9,057 bases of DNA from Gammaproteobacteria bacterium (lineage in GTDB: Bacteria; Pseudomonadota; Gammaproteobacteria; Pseudomonadales; Azotimanducaceae), in NCBI GenBank assembly GCA_027295975.1, contig JAPUJX010000672.1, forward strand, positions 1 through 9,057, written 5' to 3'. The first letter of the stretch is position 1. Every line of letters begins with the position of its first letter. Made by a program: the position numbers and the translations under genes. The notes below the pieces were generated by a model. The model was given only the letters and a program-made list of their open reading frames with translations. It had not been told where the DNA came from and searched no databases. This document shows, one piece after another, positions 1-6,642 of this stretch.

Positions 1-737
1 AACCTCGCCTGGCGCCTCGGCACCCGCCCGGTTTTGACTTCCACGTGATTGGCGCGCTGAAATACTCCTCTCCCACCGGGCGAACTACAGTCAATCCAGG
101 CAACGGTATATTCGAAGTCTCCGGAGGTATCACTCAACCGGGAGAACTCGTCGAGATCCGCATATCTGATGGTCTCCACCGCGAGGAACGGACCCGGCAC
201 CAGCTTGAGCGCCAGTTCCACCCACGACACGAGCCCGGTCAACCCCAAACCACCGATGGTTCCGAAGAAAAATTCCGCATTCTCGGTGGCGGAACAAATA
301 CGCGTGCTACCGTCCGAGCGCAGCAACTCGAAACACCGGATGTGAGACCCGAAACTACCCGCGCCGTGATGATTCTTGCCATGTACATCGTTCGCGAGCG
401 CGCCGCCAAGGGTAACAAGCTGGGTGCCGGGCGTGACCGGTACCAGCCAGCCGTGAGGCAGCGAGGCGCTGTTCAGCTCCCCAATGGTCATCCCCGCCTG
501 GCAGCGAACCACACCTCGTTCCCAGTCGGCGTCCAGAAGCCTCCTGATTGCGCGGGTAACCAGCAGCGTACCCCCGTTGTTGAGGCAGACGTCGCCGTAG
601 CTGCGTCCGTTACCGTAGGGGAGCAATGAAGTATCCCGACCGACGGGAAGCTCGGGCCGTTCATCCAGAACGATGACCCGCGACGGCACGCTAGGAGGGT
701 AATTGCCCCAGGAGTCGTAGTTGGCCACCCTTTCCAT
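1..737 (-). CDS. DprE1-like FAD-dependent oxidoreductase, partial (C-terminal part beyond window)
   Basis: Only the first 245 codons are present; the gene runs off the left edge, and the family is usually about 440-470 residues. The ATG at 737-735 follows the upstream stop by 2 nt and is preceded by GAGGTGA. The visible part is the FAD-binding (PCMH/VAO-type) half. It has PYGNGRSYGD at residues 40-49, a TPGT loop near 103 and NDVHGKNHHGAGSFGSH at 116-132. The HGKNHH-x3-SFG block is the FAD-binding signature of DprE1, the oxidase that converts decaprenyl-phosphoryl-ribose to the 2'-keto intermediate on the way to decaprenyl-phosphoryl-arabinose. The preceding gene is a DPPR-synthase-like UbiA protein, which supports the same pathway. 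The substrate-binding half and the cysteine equivalent to mycobacterial Cys387 cannot be seen. It could act on a different polyprenyl-linked or free sugar; the FAD-oxidase assignment itself is firm. Confidence 0.88.
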   Translation of the reverse strand, partial: MERVANYDSWGNYPPSVPSRVIVLDERPELPVGRDTSLLPYGNGRSYGDVCLNNGGTLLVTRAIRRLLDADWERGVVRCQAGMTIGELNSASLPHGWLVPVTPGTQLVTLGGALANDVHGKNHHGAGSFGSHIRCFELLRSDGSTRICSATENAEFFFGTIGGLGLTGLVSWVELALKLVPGPFLAVETIRYADLDEFSRLSDTSGDFEYTVAWIDCSSPGGRGVFQRANHVEVKTGRVPRRQAR

Positions 738-739
738 CG

Positions 740-746
740 TCACCTC
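740..746 (-). promoter_or_regulatory. Ribosome binding site of the DprE1-like gene, inside the previous gene's stop
   Basis: Read on the minus strand this is GAGGTGA, 2 nt from the ATG when the overlapping TGA is counted. The final TGA of the Shine-Dalgarno string is the stop codon of the HAD-UbiA gene, so terminating ribosomes sit on the next start. This implies translational coupling and fixes the ATG at 737 as the start. Confidence 0.6.
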
Positions 747-2122
747 GCACCCAGCAACAATACGCCCGCGGTCAGCAAAACCAACCACGTGGAGAGGTCG
801 GCGGTAGCAAACAGTACTGGATCGGTGTCAATTTCACCCCGATTGCCCAACAACCACAAACGCCCGATCCAGAACGTCAGCAGCGGACACAGCAACCAGA
901 TGACGTTGGGAAACTGGTACAGGGTTCTCACCGCATCACTGTTCACGTAAAGCCCGAGGACGAGTACGGCGCCCGTGGCCGAGGTAAGACCGAGCTGTCC
1001 CAGGACAATTTCATCCCCCTGATCGTAGGCTCGACCTCCGGACGACCCACTTCGAACCTCGACCAACCGCTTCAACAACGCCAGGCTCAAGAAAAAGAAC
1101 ATGGAAAAAAGCAGTAACCAGAACGAAACCTCCACACCCGCGGCTGCGCCGCCGGCCAGCAACCGCACGACATAGAGCCCGGCCAGCACGATGACGTCGA
1201 CCATGAGCAGGCGCTTGGCAAATAGCGAGTAGGCGATGGTCGTGAGCAGGTAGAGGGTCAGCCAGCCAACGAAAGCTTCCGAGATCGAAATTCCGATCAC
1301 ATAAGCAACCGCCACGCACCCCCCTGCCAGCAACAGGGCATGAGGTACTCCGAGAATACCCGCGGCAATTACCCGGTAACGCTTGTGCGGATGTTGTCGG
1401 TCCACCTCCATGTCAAAAAGGTCGTTTATCAGATAAGCGCTCGACGCCATGAGCGAAAACGCGACGATCCCAAACGCAACCGCGTACAGGGCACCGAGAT
1501 CGGCATAACGATGTGCCAGCAACAAAGGCAATAGCAGGAGCGCATTCTTGATCCAGTGCCGCGGCCGCATGGCCGCCAGCCACGGAAAACGTCCAACATC
1601 AGCCTCGCCGAGCAATTGCATGTCTTCGACGTTCATGGCCCGACGGTTCACGCTGATGGCTTCCGCGGCTGCCGCCCAGAGCACCCGATCGTTTCGATGA
1701 TCCCCTACATACGTAAAGGTCTCCCCGGCAAGCCACTCCTGAACGGCGGCGAGCTTGACCTCGGCAATCAGGTTTCTGTCCGCTGTCGTGGCGATCACTC
1801 CATCGAACACCGCGAGATGATCCGCCACCTGCCGGGCGAGTGGCAGGGCGCTGCCGGTAGCTAACAACACCCGGTGCCCACGCGCCTTACGGGAACGCAT
1901 CAGCTCGAGAACGGCTTTATTGTATGGCAGCGTTGCAACATTGAGTTCCACCACCTCGGCAAGGCGTGTTTTGGCATAAGCGCGTCCGCGCCAGAACCAA
2001 CCGATGACCACAAACACACGCCAGGGTGCTTTCTTGAGATAGCCGAGCAGCGACTCGAACAGCAGATCACCACGAAACAGGGTCCCATCCATATCGACAA
2101 CCAGAACGTTTGGTTGCGTCAC
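740..2122 (-). CDS. HAD phosphatase-UbiA prenyltransferase fusion (DPPR-synthase-like)
   Basis: A 460-residue fusion. Residues 1-175 form a cytosolic HAD domain: D10 and D12 in DMDGT (nucleophile and acid/base), ATGS at 88-91 (motif II), K123 (motif III) and GDHRND at 140-145 (motif IV), so all catalytic positions are present. Residues 185-460 form a polytopic UbiA domain: RPRHWIKN at 186-193, first Asp motif NDLFDMEVD at 233-241 followed by HPHKR, and a second block YSLFAKRLLMVDV at 298-310. The motifs and the YDQGDE segment (366-371) resemble decaprenyl-phosphate phosphoribosyltransferase (mycobacterial Rv3806c), which is a stand-alone enzyme of about 300 residues. I infer that it transfers 5-phosphoribose from PRPP to a polyprenyl phosphate and that the HAD domain removes the 5-phosphate. 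The start is GTG at 2122, with AGGTG about 9 nt upstream, and it overlaps the preceding stop as GTGA. Another UbiA substrate is possible, but the DprE1-like neighbour argues for a lipid-linked pentose. Confidence 0.87.
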   Translation of the reverse strand: MTQPNVLVVDMDGTLFRGDLLFESLLGYLKKAPWRVFVVIGWFWRGRAYAKTRLAEVVELNVATLPYNKAVLELMRSRKARGHRVLLATGSALPLARQVADHLAVFDGVIATTADRNLIAEVKLAAVQEWLAGETFTYVGDHRNDRVLWAAAAEAISVNRRAMNVEDMQLLGEADVGRFPWLAAMRPRHWIKNALLLLPLLLAHRYADLGALYAVAFGIVAFSLMASSAYLINDLFDMEVDRQHPHKRYRVIAAGILGVPHALLLAGGCVAVAYVIGISISEAFVGWLTLYLLTTIAYSLFAKRLLMVDVIVLAGLYVVRLLAGGAAAGVEVSFWLLLFSMFFFLSLALLKRLVEVRSGSSGGRAYDQGDEIVLGQLGLTSATGAVLVLGLYVNSDAVRTLYQFPNVIWLLCPLLTFWIGRLWLLGNRGEIDTDPVLFATADLSTWLVLLTAGVLLLGAR

Positions 2123-3519
2123 GTGTTACGGCACCTGAACAAACGCCAGAGCTCGGTTCGGGACAACCATCCATTGAAGTCGAAGCGGCCTATCCAATTC
2201 GGCAAGCTGCTGTAGAGAACCAAACATCCCTGGGTGGAAAACCGCTCCGGTAGATGATAACGCCGATGAAACAGGTAATATTCGCCTGCCGGCAGGTCTT
2301 GCGGAAAACTCATCTCCTGCAGATTCCGCACATTCACCGCCACCTTGTTATAAAAGTTCAAAGGCAACCCGACCCGCTCGTAGGGATTCCAGCCCAGGGT
2401 ATATAACGTCACCCCATCTGGAAATCGTTCGTTGACGAACCGGAAGAAACCCGGCGAACGATCCATCGGCAGGAAAACGGCCACGAGAAGCACCATTGCG
2501 CTCATCCCGATGAATATCTTGTTCGCTTTTGCCATTCTAGCGTGATCGAGAGACACGAGTAACACGGGAAGAAACGTCACCAGGGGAAAAAGGAAACGCA
2601 GATGTTTCATCGGGACCAGAATATGGATGAGCAGGAACGGCACCACCGACCAGGTAACCCAGTGTTTCGGGTAGCGGATCGCAAAAACCGCAACAGCCGC
2701 GATAAAGAGCACGTTGAATGGAGGCAGAACGTCGGTCATCATAATCTGGAAATATCCCCACCAGGGCCGGCTGCCGAAATCATTCATGCGGCCGCTCAAG
2801 ATGTTTTCCTGCAGATAATTCCAGGGACTGAACGTCCAGGTACCATAAAGCCATTTACCGGCAGCAGCCTCCACGGCAAGCAGGACAATACCTGCCGCGG
2901 CAATGGGTACGATCAGGCGCAACCGGCTGCGATCCTGGATCAACCACCAGCCGAGAAACCCCGCCACCATCGGCAACAGGTGGGGGCGCAGCACCAGAGC
3001 GGTTGCCATCAGCAATCCGCCGACGGCGGCTCGGTCGGCTGCCAGCAACCGTGCGGCACCCAGTACAAACAGCGAGCACGCCAGATTGTCGGCGATAAAC
3101 CGGGCATGCACGACAGGCAGCACCCATAACAGACATGTCCAAAACCAGATCAGGCGACCGTTGGGAAAATCGCGTTCCACACTACGATAAAGAGCGAGGG
3201 ATGCAGCCAGCCCGAGCATGGCCGCGGACAACCGCAGCAACCAGGCCACCAGAAACGGGTCCACCAGATTAACGAGCTTCAAGGCCTGGGTGATCAGCGC
3301 TGCCCACGCCACCAGCAACGCCGGGCGAATCTGTACCGGCCACTCCCAGGGTAAATCGGCTTCGCTCGACCAGCCGAGCCGTGCCCCGAGAAACTCGAGG
3401 ATGTGAAAGTGCTCGTCCGGATGGTAGAAACCGGTGCTGAACACCGATGTGGCCAGATGCGCAAGCACGGCAACCGCCAACAGAGCGGTGCCAATTCGCG
3501 TGTTGCGGATATCCTCCAT
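2119..3519 (-). CDS. Polytopic GT-C glycosyltransferase, GT22 (Alg9/PIG-B-like) type
   Basis: An integral membrane protein with many hydrophobic segments. The first helix is followed directly by YHPDEHFHILEF in the first external loop. The PDE-x-F/W pattern after helix 1 is typical of GT22-type (PF03901) mannosyltransferases and, more loosely, of GT-C enzymes that use polyprenyl-phosphate sugars; the acidic pair is the expected catalytic or metal site. The C-terminal 130 residues are largely non-hydrophobic, as in other GT-C proteins. I chose the ATG at 3519 (466 residues) because it puts the N-terminus just before helix 1. An in-frame GTG at 3555 would add 12 hydrophilic residues (478 total); neither start has a strong Shine-Dalgarno. 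The stop overlaps the HAD-UbiA start by 4 nt, so this is the first gene of a coupled operon. Its co-transcribed partners suggest it uses the lipid-linked pentose they make. Donor and acceptor cannot be read from sequence. Confidence 0.8.
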   Translation of the reverse strand: MEDIRNTRIGTALLAVAVLAHLATSVFSTGFYHPDEHFHILEFLGARLGWSSEADLPWEWPVQIRPALLVAWAALITQALKLVNLVDPFLVAWLLRLSAAMLGLAASLALYRSVERDFPNGRLIWFWTCLLWVLPVVHARFIADNLACSLFVLGAARLLAADRAAVGGLLMATALVLRPHLLPMVAGFLGWWLIQDRSRLRLIVPIAAAGIVLLAVEAAAGKWLYGTWTFSPWNYLQENILSGRMNDFGSRPWWGYFQIMMTDVLPPFNVLFIAAVAVFAIRYPKHWVTWSVVPFLLIHILVPMKHLRFLFPLVTFLPVLLVSLDHARMAKANKIFIGMSAMVLLVAVFLPMDRSPGFFRFVNERFPDGVTLYTLGWNPYERVGLPLNFYNKVAVNVRNLQEMSFPQDLPAGEYYLFHRRYHLPERFSTQGCLVLYSSLPNWIGRFDFNGWLSRTELWRLFRCRNT

Positions 3520-3593
3520 GATCCAGCTTAACTTGTTCCTGTCCGGTTCCTCCACCGCGAAGCGCTCACCCGGTAAAAGCCCCTCGAATCCGC

Positions 3594-3599
3594 CATAAT
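3594..3599 (+). promoter_or_regulatory. Candidate -10 element (CATAAT) for the SDR gene
   Basis: CATAAT matches five of six positions of the sigma70 -10 consensus and would start transcription about 20 nt before the SDR ATG at 3627. No convincing -35 lies 16-18 bp upstream, so this is weak. The 71-107 bp between the divergent GT-C and SDR genes must hold both promoters; I see no clear element for the minus direction. Confidence 0.25.
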
Positions 3600-3626
3600 C
3601 GCGAACAACGCCGTGAGAGACCGACC

Positions 3627-4484
3627 ATGAGCGACCCTGTCTGCCTGATTACCGGTGCAACGAGCGGGATCGGTACCGTCACCGCGCGGGAGATGGCCAA
3701 CGCAGGTTTTCGCGTTGTGATGGCATGCCGGGATCTCACCCGGGCGGCCGAACTGCGCAAGGAGTTGCGCAACCTGGGTAATGCCGGGACGATCGACATC
3801 CTCGAGTGCGATCTCGCGTCCCTCGCTTCGGTGCGAAAGGCGGCCGATACCTATCTGGCTGACTGGCAACGCCTCGATGTGCTGATAAACAACGCCGGTA
3901 TCATGCCGCGGGGTTTCCAACGTTCCGTGGACGGGTTCGAGTTGACCTTCGCTACCAACCACCTCGGACCGTTTCTCCTGACCAATCTAGTGCTGCCCCT
4001 GATCGAGCGATCGGCCCCGGCACGCATCGTAAACGTTGCTTCCCGCGCGCACCGGCGGGGCGTACTCGAACTCGAGGGTGTCGATGGTGACGGATCCCGT
4101 CACAACGACATGCGCAGCTATTCACGGTCCAAACTCGCCAATGTGATGTTCACCCTGGCACTGGCCCGGCGCCTCCAGAGTCGAGGCGTCACCTGCAACT
4201 GTCTGCACCCCGGTGTGGTTGCTACCAACATCATTCCCCAGGGAGGCTGGATGGGGCTGGCGGGAAACTTACTCAAGCCTTTCATGCTGAGCGAGGAAAG
4301 GGGTGCCGAGACCAGCCTTTACCTTGCTCTATCCGATGCGGTCGCGGGCGAATCCGGAGGCTATTACGATGAGCACAAGGTACGCCGCGAACCTTCATCA
4401 ACCGCGCGGGACGTTGGTGCCCAGGAACACCTGTGGAGAAAAAGTGCCGCGTGGGTGGGGTTTCAGCTCGAAATACCGCCGTAA
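3627..4484 (+). CDS. SDR-family oxidoreductase, retinol-dehydrogenase-like
   Basis: A 285-residue classical short-chain dehydrogenase with all hallmark motifs. TGATSGIG at 9-16 is the dinucleotide-binding loop. ACRD at 33-36 has an Arg in the position that usually favours NADP(H). D62 follows strand 3, and NNAG is at 88-91. The catalytic tetrad is N111 (NHLG), S139, Y165 and K169 (YSRSK), and HPGVV follows. The ACRD and NNAGIM pattern and the C-terminal extension fit the retinol dehydrogenase/WWOX-like branch, which reduces or oxidises varied hydrophobic carbonyls; the bacterial substrate is unknown. The ATG at 3627 has GAGAG 7 nt upstream. The gene stands alone, divergent from the GT-C operon and convergent with the aminotransferase, with 36 nt between stops. 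I do not equate it with DprE2, which belongs to a different SDR branch. Confidence 0.9.
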   Translation: MSDPVCLITGATSGIGTVTAREMANAGFRVVMACRDLTRAAELRKELRNLGNAGTIDILECDLASLASVRKAADTYLADWQRLDVLINNAGIMPRGFQRSVDGFELTFATNHLGPFLLTNLVLPLIERSAPARIVNVASRAHRRGVLELEGVDGDGSRHNDMRSYSRSKLANVMFTLALARRLQSRGVTCNCLHPGVVATNIIPQGGWMGLAGNLLKPFMLSEERGAETSLYLALSDAVAGESGGYYDEHKVRREPSSTARDVGAQEHLWRKSAAWVGFQLEIPP

Positions 4485-4520
4485 CCGATTACCGGCACCC
4501 GATCGAGTCGCTGTGGTGAA

Positions 4521-5834
4521 TTACCCGTCTATTTTTCTCAGCGCGCCAGCCAACGCGGTACACAACCGCTCGATATGGGTATCCGTTGTCGCCGTGGACA
4601 GGCAACCGAAACAGCCGCTGCCAAGAAAAATCCCGGCATCGATGAGATTCGCCCTCAGGGTCGCAAGTTGCTGCTGTCCTTCGCTCGACACACCAGCGTC
4701 TTGAACGGTGGTGATGGGGCGATCGTGCAGATGCAGTTTGAAAAACGAGCCGACGCCCGTTACCTGGCCGATCACCCCGCTTTCCGTGAACACGTTTGTC
4801 ATAGCCTCGCGCGCTTTCCCACCCATGAGGTTCAAACTTTCAAAGGCATCCGGCGTCATATCCTTCATGGCAGCCAAACCTGCACTCATGGTGATGGGGT
4901 TGGCGTTGAAAGTGCCACCGTGAGGGAGAGGAGCGACGCCGTCCGCCGGTGAATCGAACATGGACATTACGTCCGCCCGGCCGGCTACCGCACCGACGGG
5001 GAACCCGCCACCGATAATTTTACCGAGCGCCGTGACGTCCGGTATCACGCCGAGCACACCCTGACTCCCCGAATAACCGAGGCGAAAGCTCACCACCTCA
5101 TCGTAAACGAGCAGGATGCCGTTACGCCGTGATATATCTTTGAGCATCGTAACGTAATCCTCTCTGACGAGGTTGCCGCCAAGCCGCATACAGGTGGTGT
5201 CCACCACAATGCAGGAAAGCGTTTGCGCATGACGCTCGAGAATTCGCTGGCTGTGTTGCGGTTCGTTGAACGGGATGACCACAACCTCATCGAGAACCGA
5301 TTGGGGTGTGCCACGACTATAAGCGAGTGACGGCGGATCCTCCTGCAGCCAATGTTCCGGACCGCTGCTCAAGCTCACCTCGGCGAAATCGTAGGAGCCG
5401 TGATAGAACCCATCACACTTGGCTATCTTCGGCCTGCCCGTGAAGGCACGTGCCAGCTTGATGGCGTTCATCACAGCCTCCGAACCGGAATTCATGAATC
5501 GAACGCGCTCAAACGACGGAACGCGTTCGCACAACAACTCCGCCAGATCGATCTCAGATTCGTGACAGAAGGAAAACGCACTACCGCGGGGAAGCTGACC
5601 CCGAACCGCTTCGACAATCGGCGGGTAACTGTGGCCATGTATCAGCGAGGTGTAGTTGTTGATGAAGTCGAGCAGGTGGTTGCCGTCCACGTCCACCACC
5701 TCAGCACCCTGAGCGTCTCGAATATACAGCGTATAGGGATTCGTACGGATGGTGGAGCGACTGCCCCCGCCTGCCAGGCTTTTTCGCGCGCGCGCATTCA
5801 GCGCCGCCGAGGTGGATTCGAGATTCGGAAACAT
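4521..5834 (-). CDS. Class III PLP-dependent aminotransferase, GSA/beta-amino-acid type
   Basis: A 437-residue fold-type I PLP enzyme of the class III family. Landmarks: HGHSYP at 67-72, MNSGSEAVMNAIKLAR at 114-129 (PLP phosphate contacts), YHG at 144-146, DEV at 245-247 (Asp to the pyridine nitrogen), K272 in GKIIGGGFP (Schiff-base lysine) and HGGTFNANP at 305-313. The layout is closest to glutamate-1-semialdehyde aminomutase and its relatives, but it is probably not housekeeping HemL. Where E. coli HemL has VEPVAGN, this protein has VDTTCMRLGGN (211-221), and the N-terminal GGGSRS segment and the DFINNYTS segment recall beta-amino-acid aminotransferases such as the beta-phenylalanine enzyme. 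The ATG at 5834 has only a weak AAAGG upstream. It is monocistronic in this window and divergent from the wHTH/CreD operon, so context gives little help with substrate. Confidence 0.86.
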   Translation of the reverse strand: MFPNLESTSAALNARARKSLAGGGSRSTIRTNPYTLYIRDAQGAEVVDVDGNHLLDFINNYTSLIHGHSYPPIVEAVRGQLPRGSAFSFCHESEIDLAELLCERVPSFERVRFMNSGSEAVMNAIKLARAFTGRPKIAKCDGFYHGSYDFAEVSLSSGPEHWLQEDPPSLAYSRGTPQSVLDEVVVIPFNEPQHSQRILERHAQTLSCIVVDTTCMRLGGNLVREDYVTMLKDISRRNGILLVYDEVVSFRLGYSGSQGVLGVIPDVTALGKIIGGGFPVGAVAGRADVMSMFDSPADGVAPLPHGGTFNANPITMSAGLAAMKDMTPDAFESLNLMGGKAREAMTNVFTESGVIGQVTGVGSFFKLHLHDRPITTVQDAGVSSEGQQQLATLRANLIDAGIFLGSGCFGCLSTATTDTHIERLCTALAGALRKIDG

Positions 5835-5959
5835 GCCTTTGGCCTTTGATGTTGGTAATCCGCCAACGTAACAACGCGACGAAAGGAGTACAACCGTAGG
5901 AAATCGAAAAGCTCGATGACATTATCCATGGGGGCGATTCGAGATCAAATCAAAAACAG

Positions 5960-5982
5960 AGTACTTTGCAATGCAAAGTACT
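5960..5982. promoter_or_regulatory. Perfect 11+1+11 bp palindromic operator
   Basis: The left arm AGTACTTTGCA (5960-5970) and right arm TGCAAAGTACT (5972-5982) are exact inverted complements around a single A. It lies 18 bp before the ATG of the first gene in a four-gene operon whose second gene encodes a winged-helix regulator, so a dimeric repressor site for autoregulation is the natural reading. It sits in a 166-bp divergent intergenic region and is 125 bp from the aminotransferase start, so it could also affect that gene. There is no T-run, and the 1-nt centre makes an RNA hairpin implausible, so it is not a terminator. Confidence 0.7.
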
Positions 5983-5994
5983 TTCCAGTAAGCT
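5967..5994 (+). promoter_or_regulatory. Possible sigma70 promoter overlapping the palindrome
   Basis: TTGCAA (5967-5972, four of six matches to the -35 consensus) is separated by 16 bp from TAAGCT (5989-5994, three of six matches to the -10). If used, transcription would begin about at the ATG at 6001, giving a leaderless or near-leaderless mRNA. The lack of a good Shine-Dalgarno before 6001 is consistent with this. The match is poor, so treat it as a suggestion. The rest of the intergenic stretch (5835-5958) shows no other element I can name. Confidence 0.3.
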
Positions 5995-6000
5995 CTCAAC

Positions 6001-6591
6001 ATGCCTCTAGAGTTACAACGTGAAGCCGAAGGCAACCTTCGTTACATCCGCCGGGCGATGGAACGTGCCGAGCAGGTTTCCGCGGTTTCCGGTCTCGGTG
6101 GCATCGGCATGGGTGGCGTAGCGGTCGCCGGAGCAAGCTACGCAGCCACGGTCTGGCGAAGTGAAGACGATCTACGGCAGCAACTTCTGATCTGGCTGAT
6201 AACCGCGATGTTCGCAATTACCATCGGGCTGGTCGCTGCCTATTTCAAATCGAAATTTCTCGAACGTACATTGATCAACGATCCAGCCCGGCGTTTTGCC
6301 CTGTGCCTCGCACCAAATCTACTCGCCGGAGTCCTTCTTACCGGCGCCTTATGGGGTACACCGCAACACACCCTGATACCGGCAATCTGGATGCTGGCAT
6401 ACGGCTGCGGCGTGCTGTCCGCGGGAACCTACGCGGTGCGGCCCGTGATGTTGATGGGCGGTTGTTTCGTTATCGCGGGGGTTGTTGCGCTTGGCCTGGA
6501 GCCTGAATGGTTCAATGTTTACCTGGGCGTCGTGTTCGGCGGCCTGCACATCATCTTCGGCTGGTGGGTATATAGACGGTATGGCGGTTGA
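6001..6591 (+). CDS. Conserved six-helix integral membrane protein paired with a winged-helix regulator
   Basis: This 196-residue protein has a charged amphipathic N-terminus (1-25, including LRYIRRAMERA) followed by about six hydrophobic segments near 27-50, 62-82, 98-119, 124-144, 147-165 and 171-191. It ends in the basic YRRYGG. The YIRRAMERA-x-xVSxVxGxGG start and the PARRFALCLAP-LLAGxLLT middle are patterns I recognise from membrane proteins of unknown function that sit directly before HTH_34-type regulators in several bacterial phyla. No catalytic motif is visible, so a sensing or anchoring role for the regulator is only a guess. It is the first gene of the operon, 18 bp after the palindrome. 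The ATG at 6001 has no clear Shine-Dalgarno. Confidence 0.8.
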   Translation: MPLELQREAEGNLRYIRRAMERAEQVSAVSGLGGIGMGGVAVAGASYAATVWRSEDDLRQQLLIWLITAMFAITIGLVAAYFKSKFLERTLINDPARRFALCLAPNLLAGVLLTGALWGTPQHTLIPAIWMLAYGCGVLSAGTYAVRPVMLMGGCFVIAGVVALGLEPEWFNVYLGVVFGGLHIIFGWWVYRRYGG

Positions 6592-6642
6592 ATGTCGCAG
6601 TTAGGAAATACGGTAACAATGGCAGTAAAAAATGGCCGCTAA
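6592..6642 (+). other. Short leader ORF overlapping the wHTH start, one base out of frame
   Basis: An ATG at 6592 directly follows the membrane-protein stop (TGAATG), with another in-frame ATG at 6619. Both run to a TAA at 6640-6642, giving 16 or 7 codons. The only good Shine-Dalgarno here, AGGAAA at 6603-6608, is spaced for 6619 and not for the wHTH ATG at 6632. A run of six A at 6627-6632 lies in the overlap, and losing one A would join this frame to the regulator. It could be a coupling leader, a slippage site, a base error, or nothing. Confidence 0.3.

Noticed and set aside
45..629. Long plus-strand open frame (194 codons)
   Set aside because: It is antisense to the DprE1-like gene, whose minus-strand translation carries clear FAD-oxidase motifs; the plus frame has no recognisable domain.
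3627..4484. SDR as the DprE2 partner of the DprE1-like oxidase
   Set aside because: It is divergently transcribed, and its motifs (ACRD, NNAGIM, long C-terminus) fit the retinol-dehydrogenase-like branch. A DprE2 is more likely beyond the left edge.
4478..4496. Hairpin between the convergent SDR and aminotransferase genes (GCCGTAA paired with TTA-C-CGGC)
   Set aside because: The stem is 7 bp with a bulge and has no T-run on either strand, so I do not call it an intrinsic terminator, although a terminator would be expected here.
5352..5849. Plus-strand open frame of 165 codons
   Set aside because: It lies antisense to the aminotransferase, whose motifs are unambiguous. The same applies to 4575-4952 and the other antisense frames in the window.
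5835..6000. cre-tag (paired TTCAC repeats) for CreBC control of creD
   Set aside because: I found no TTCAC pair in the intergenic region before the operon; the palindrome is a different type of site.
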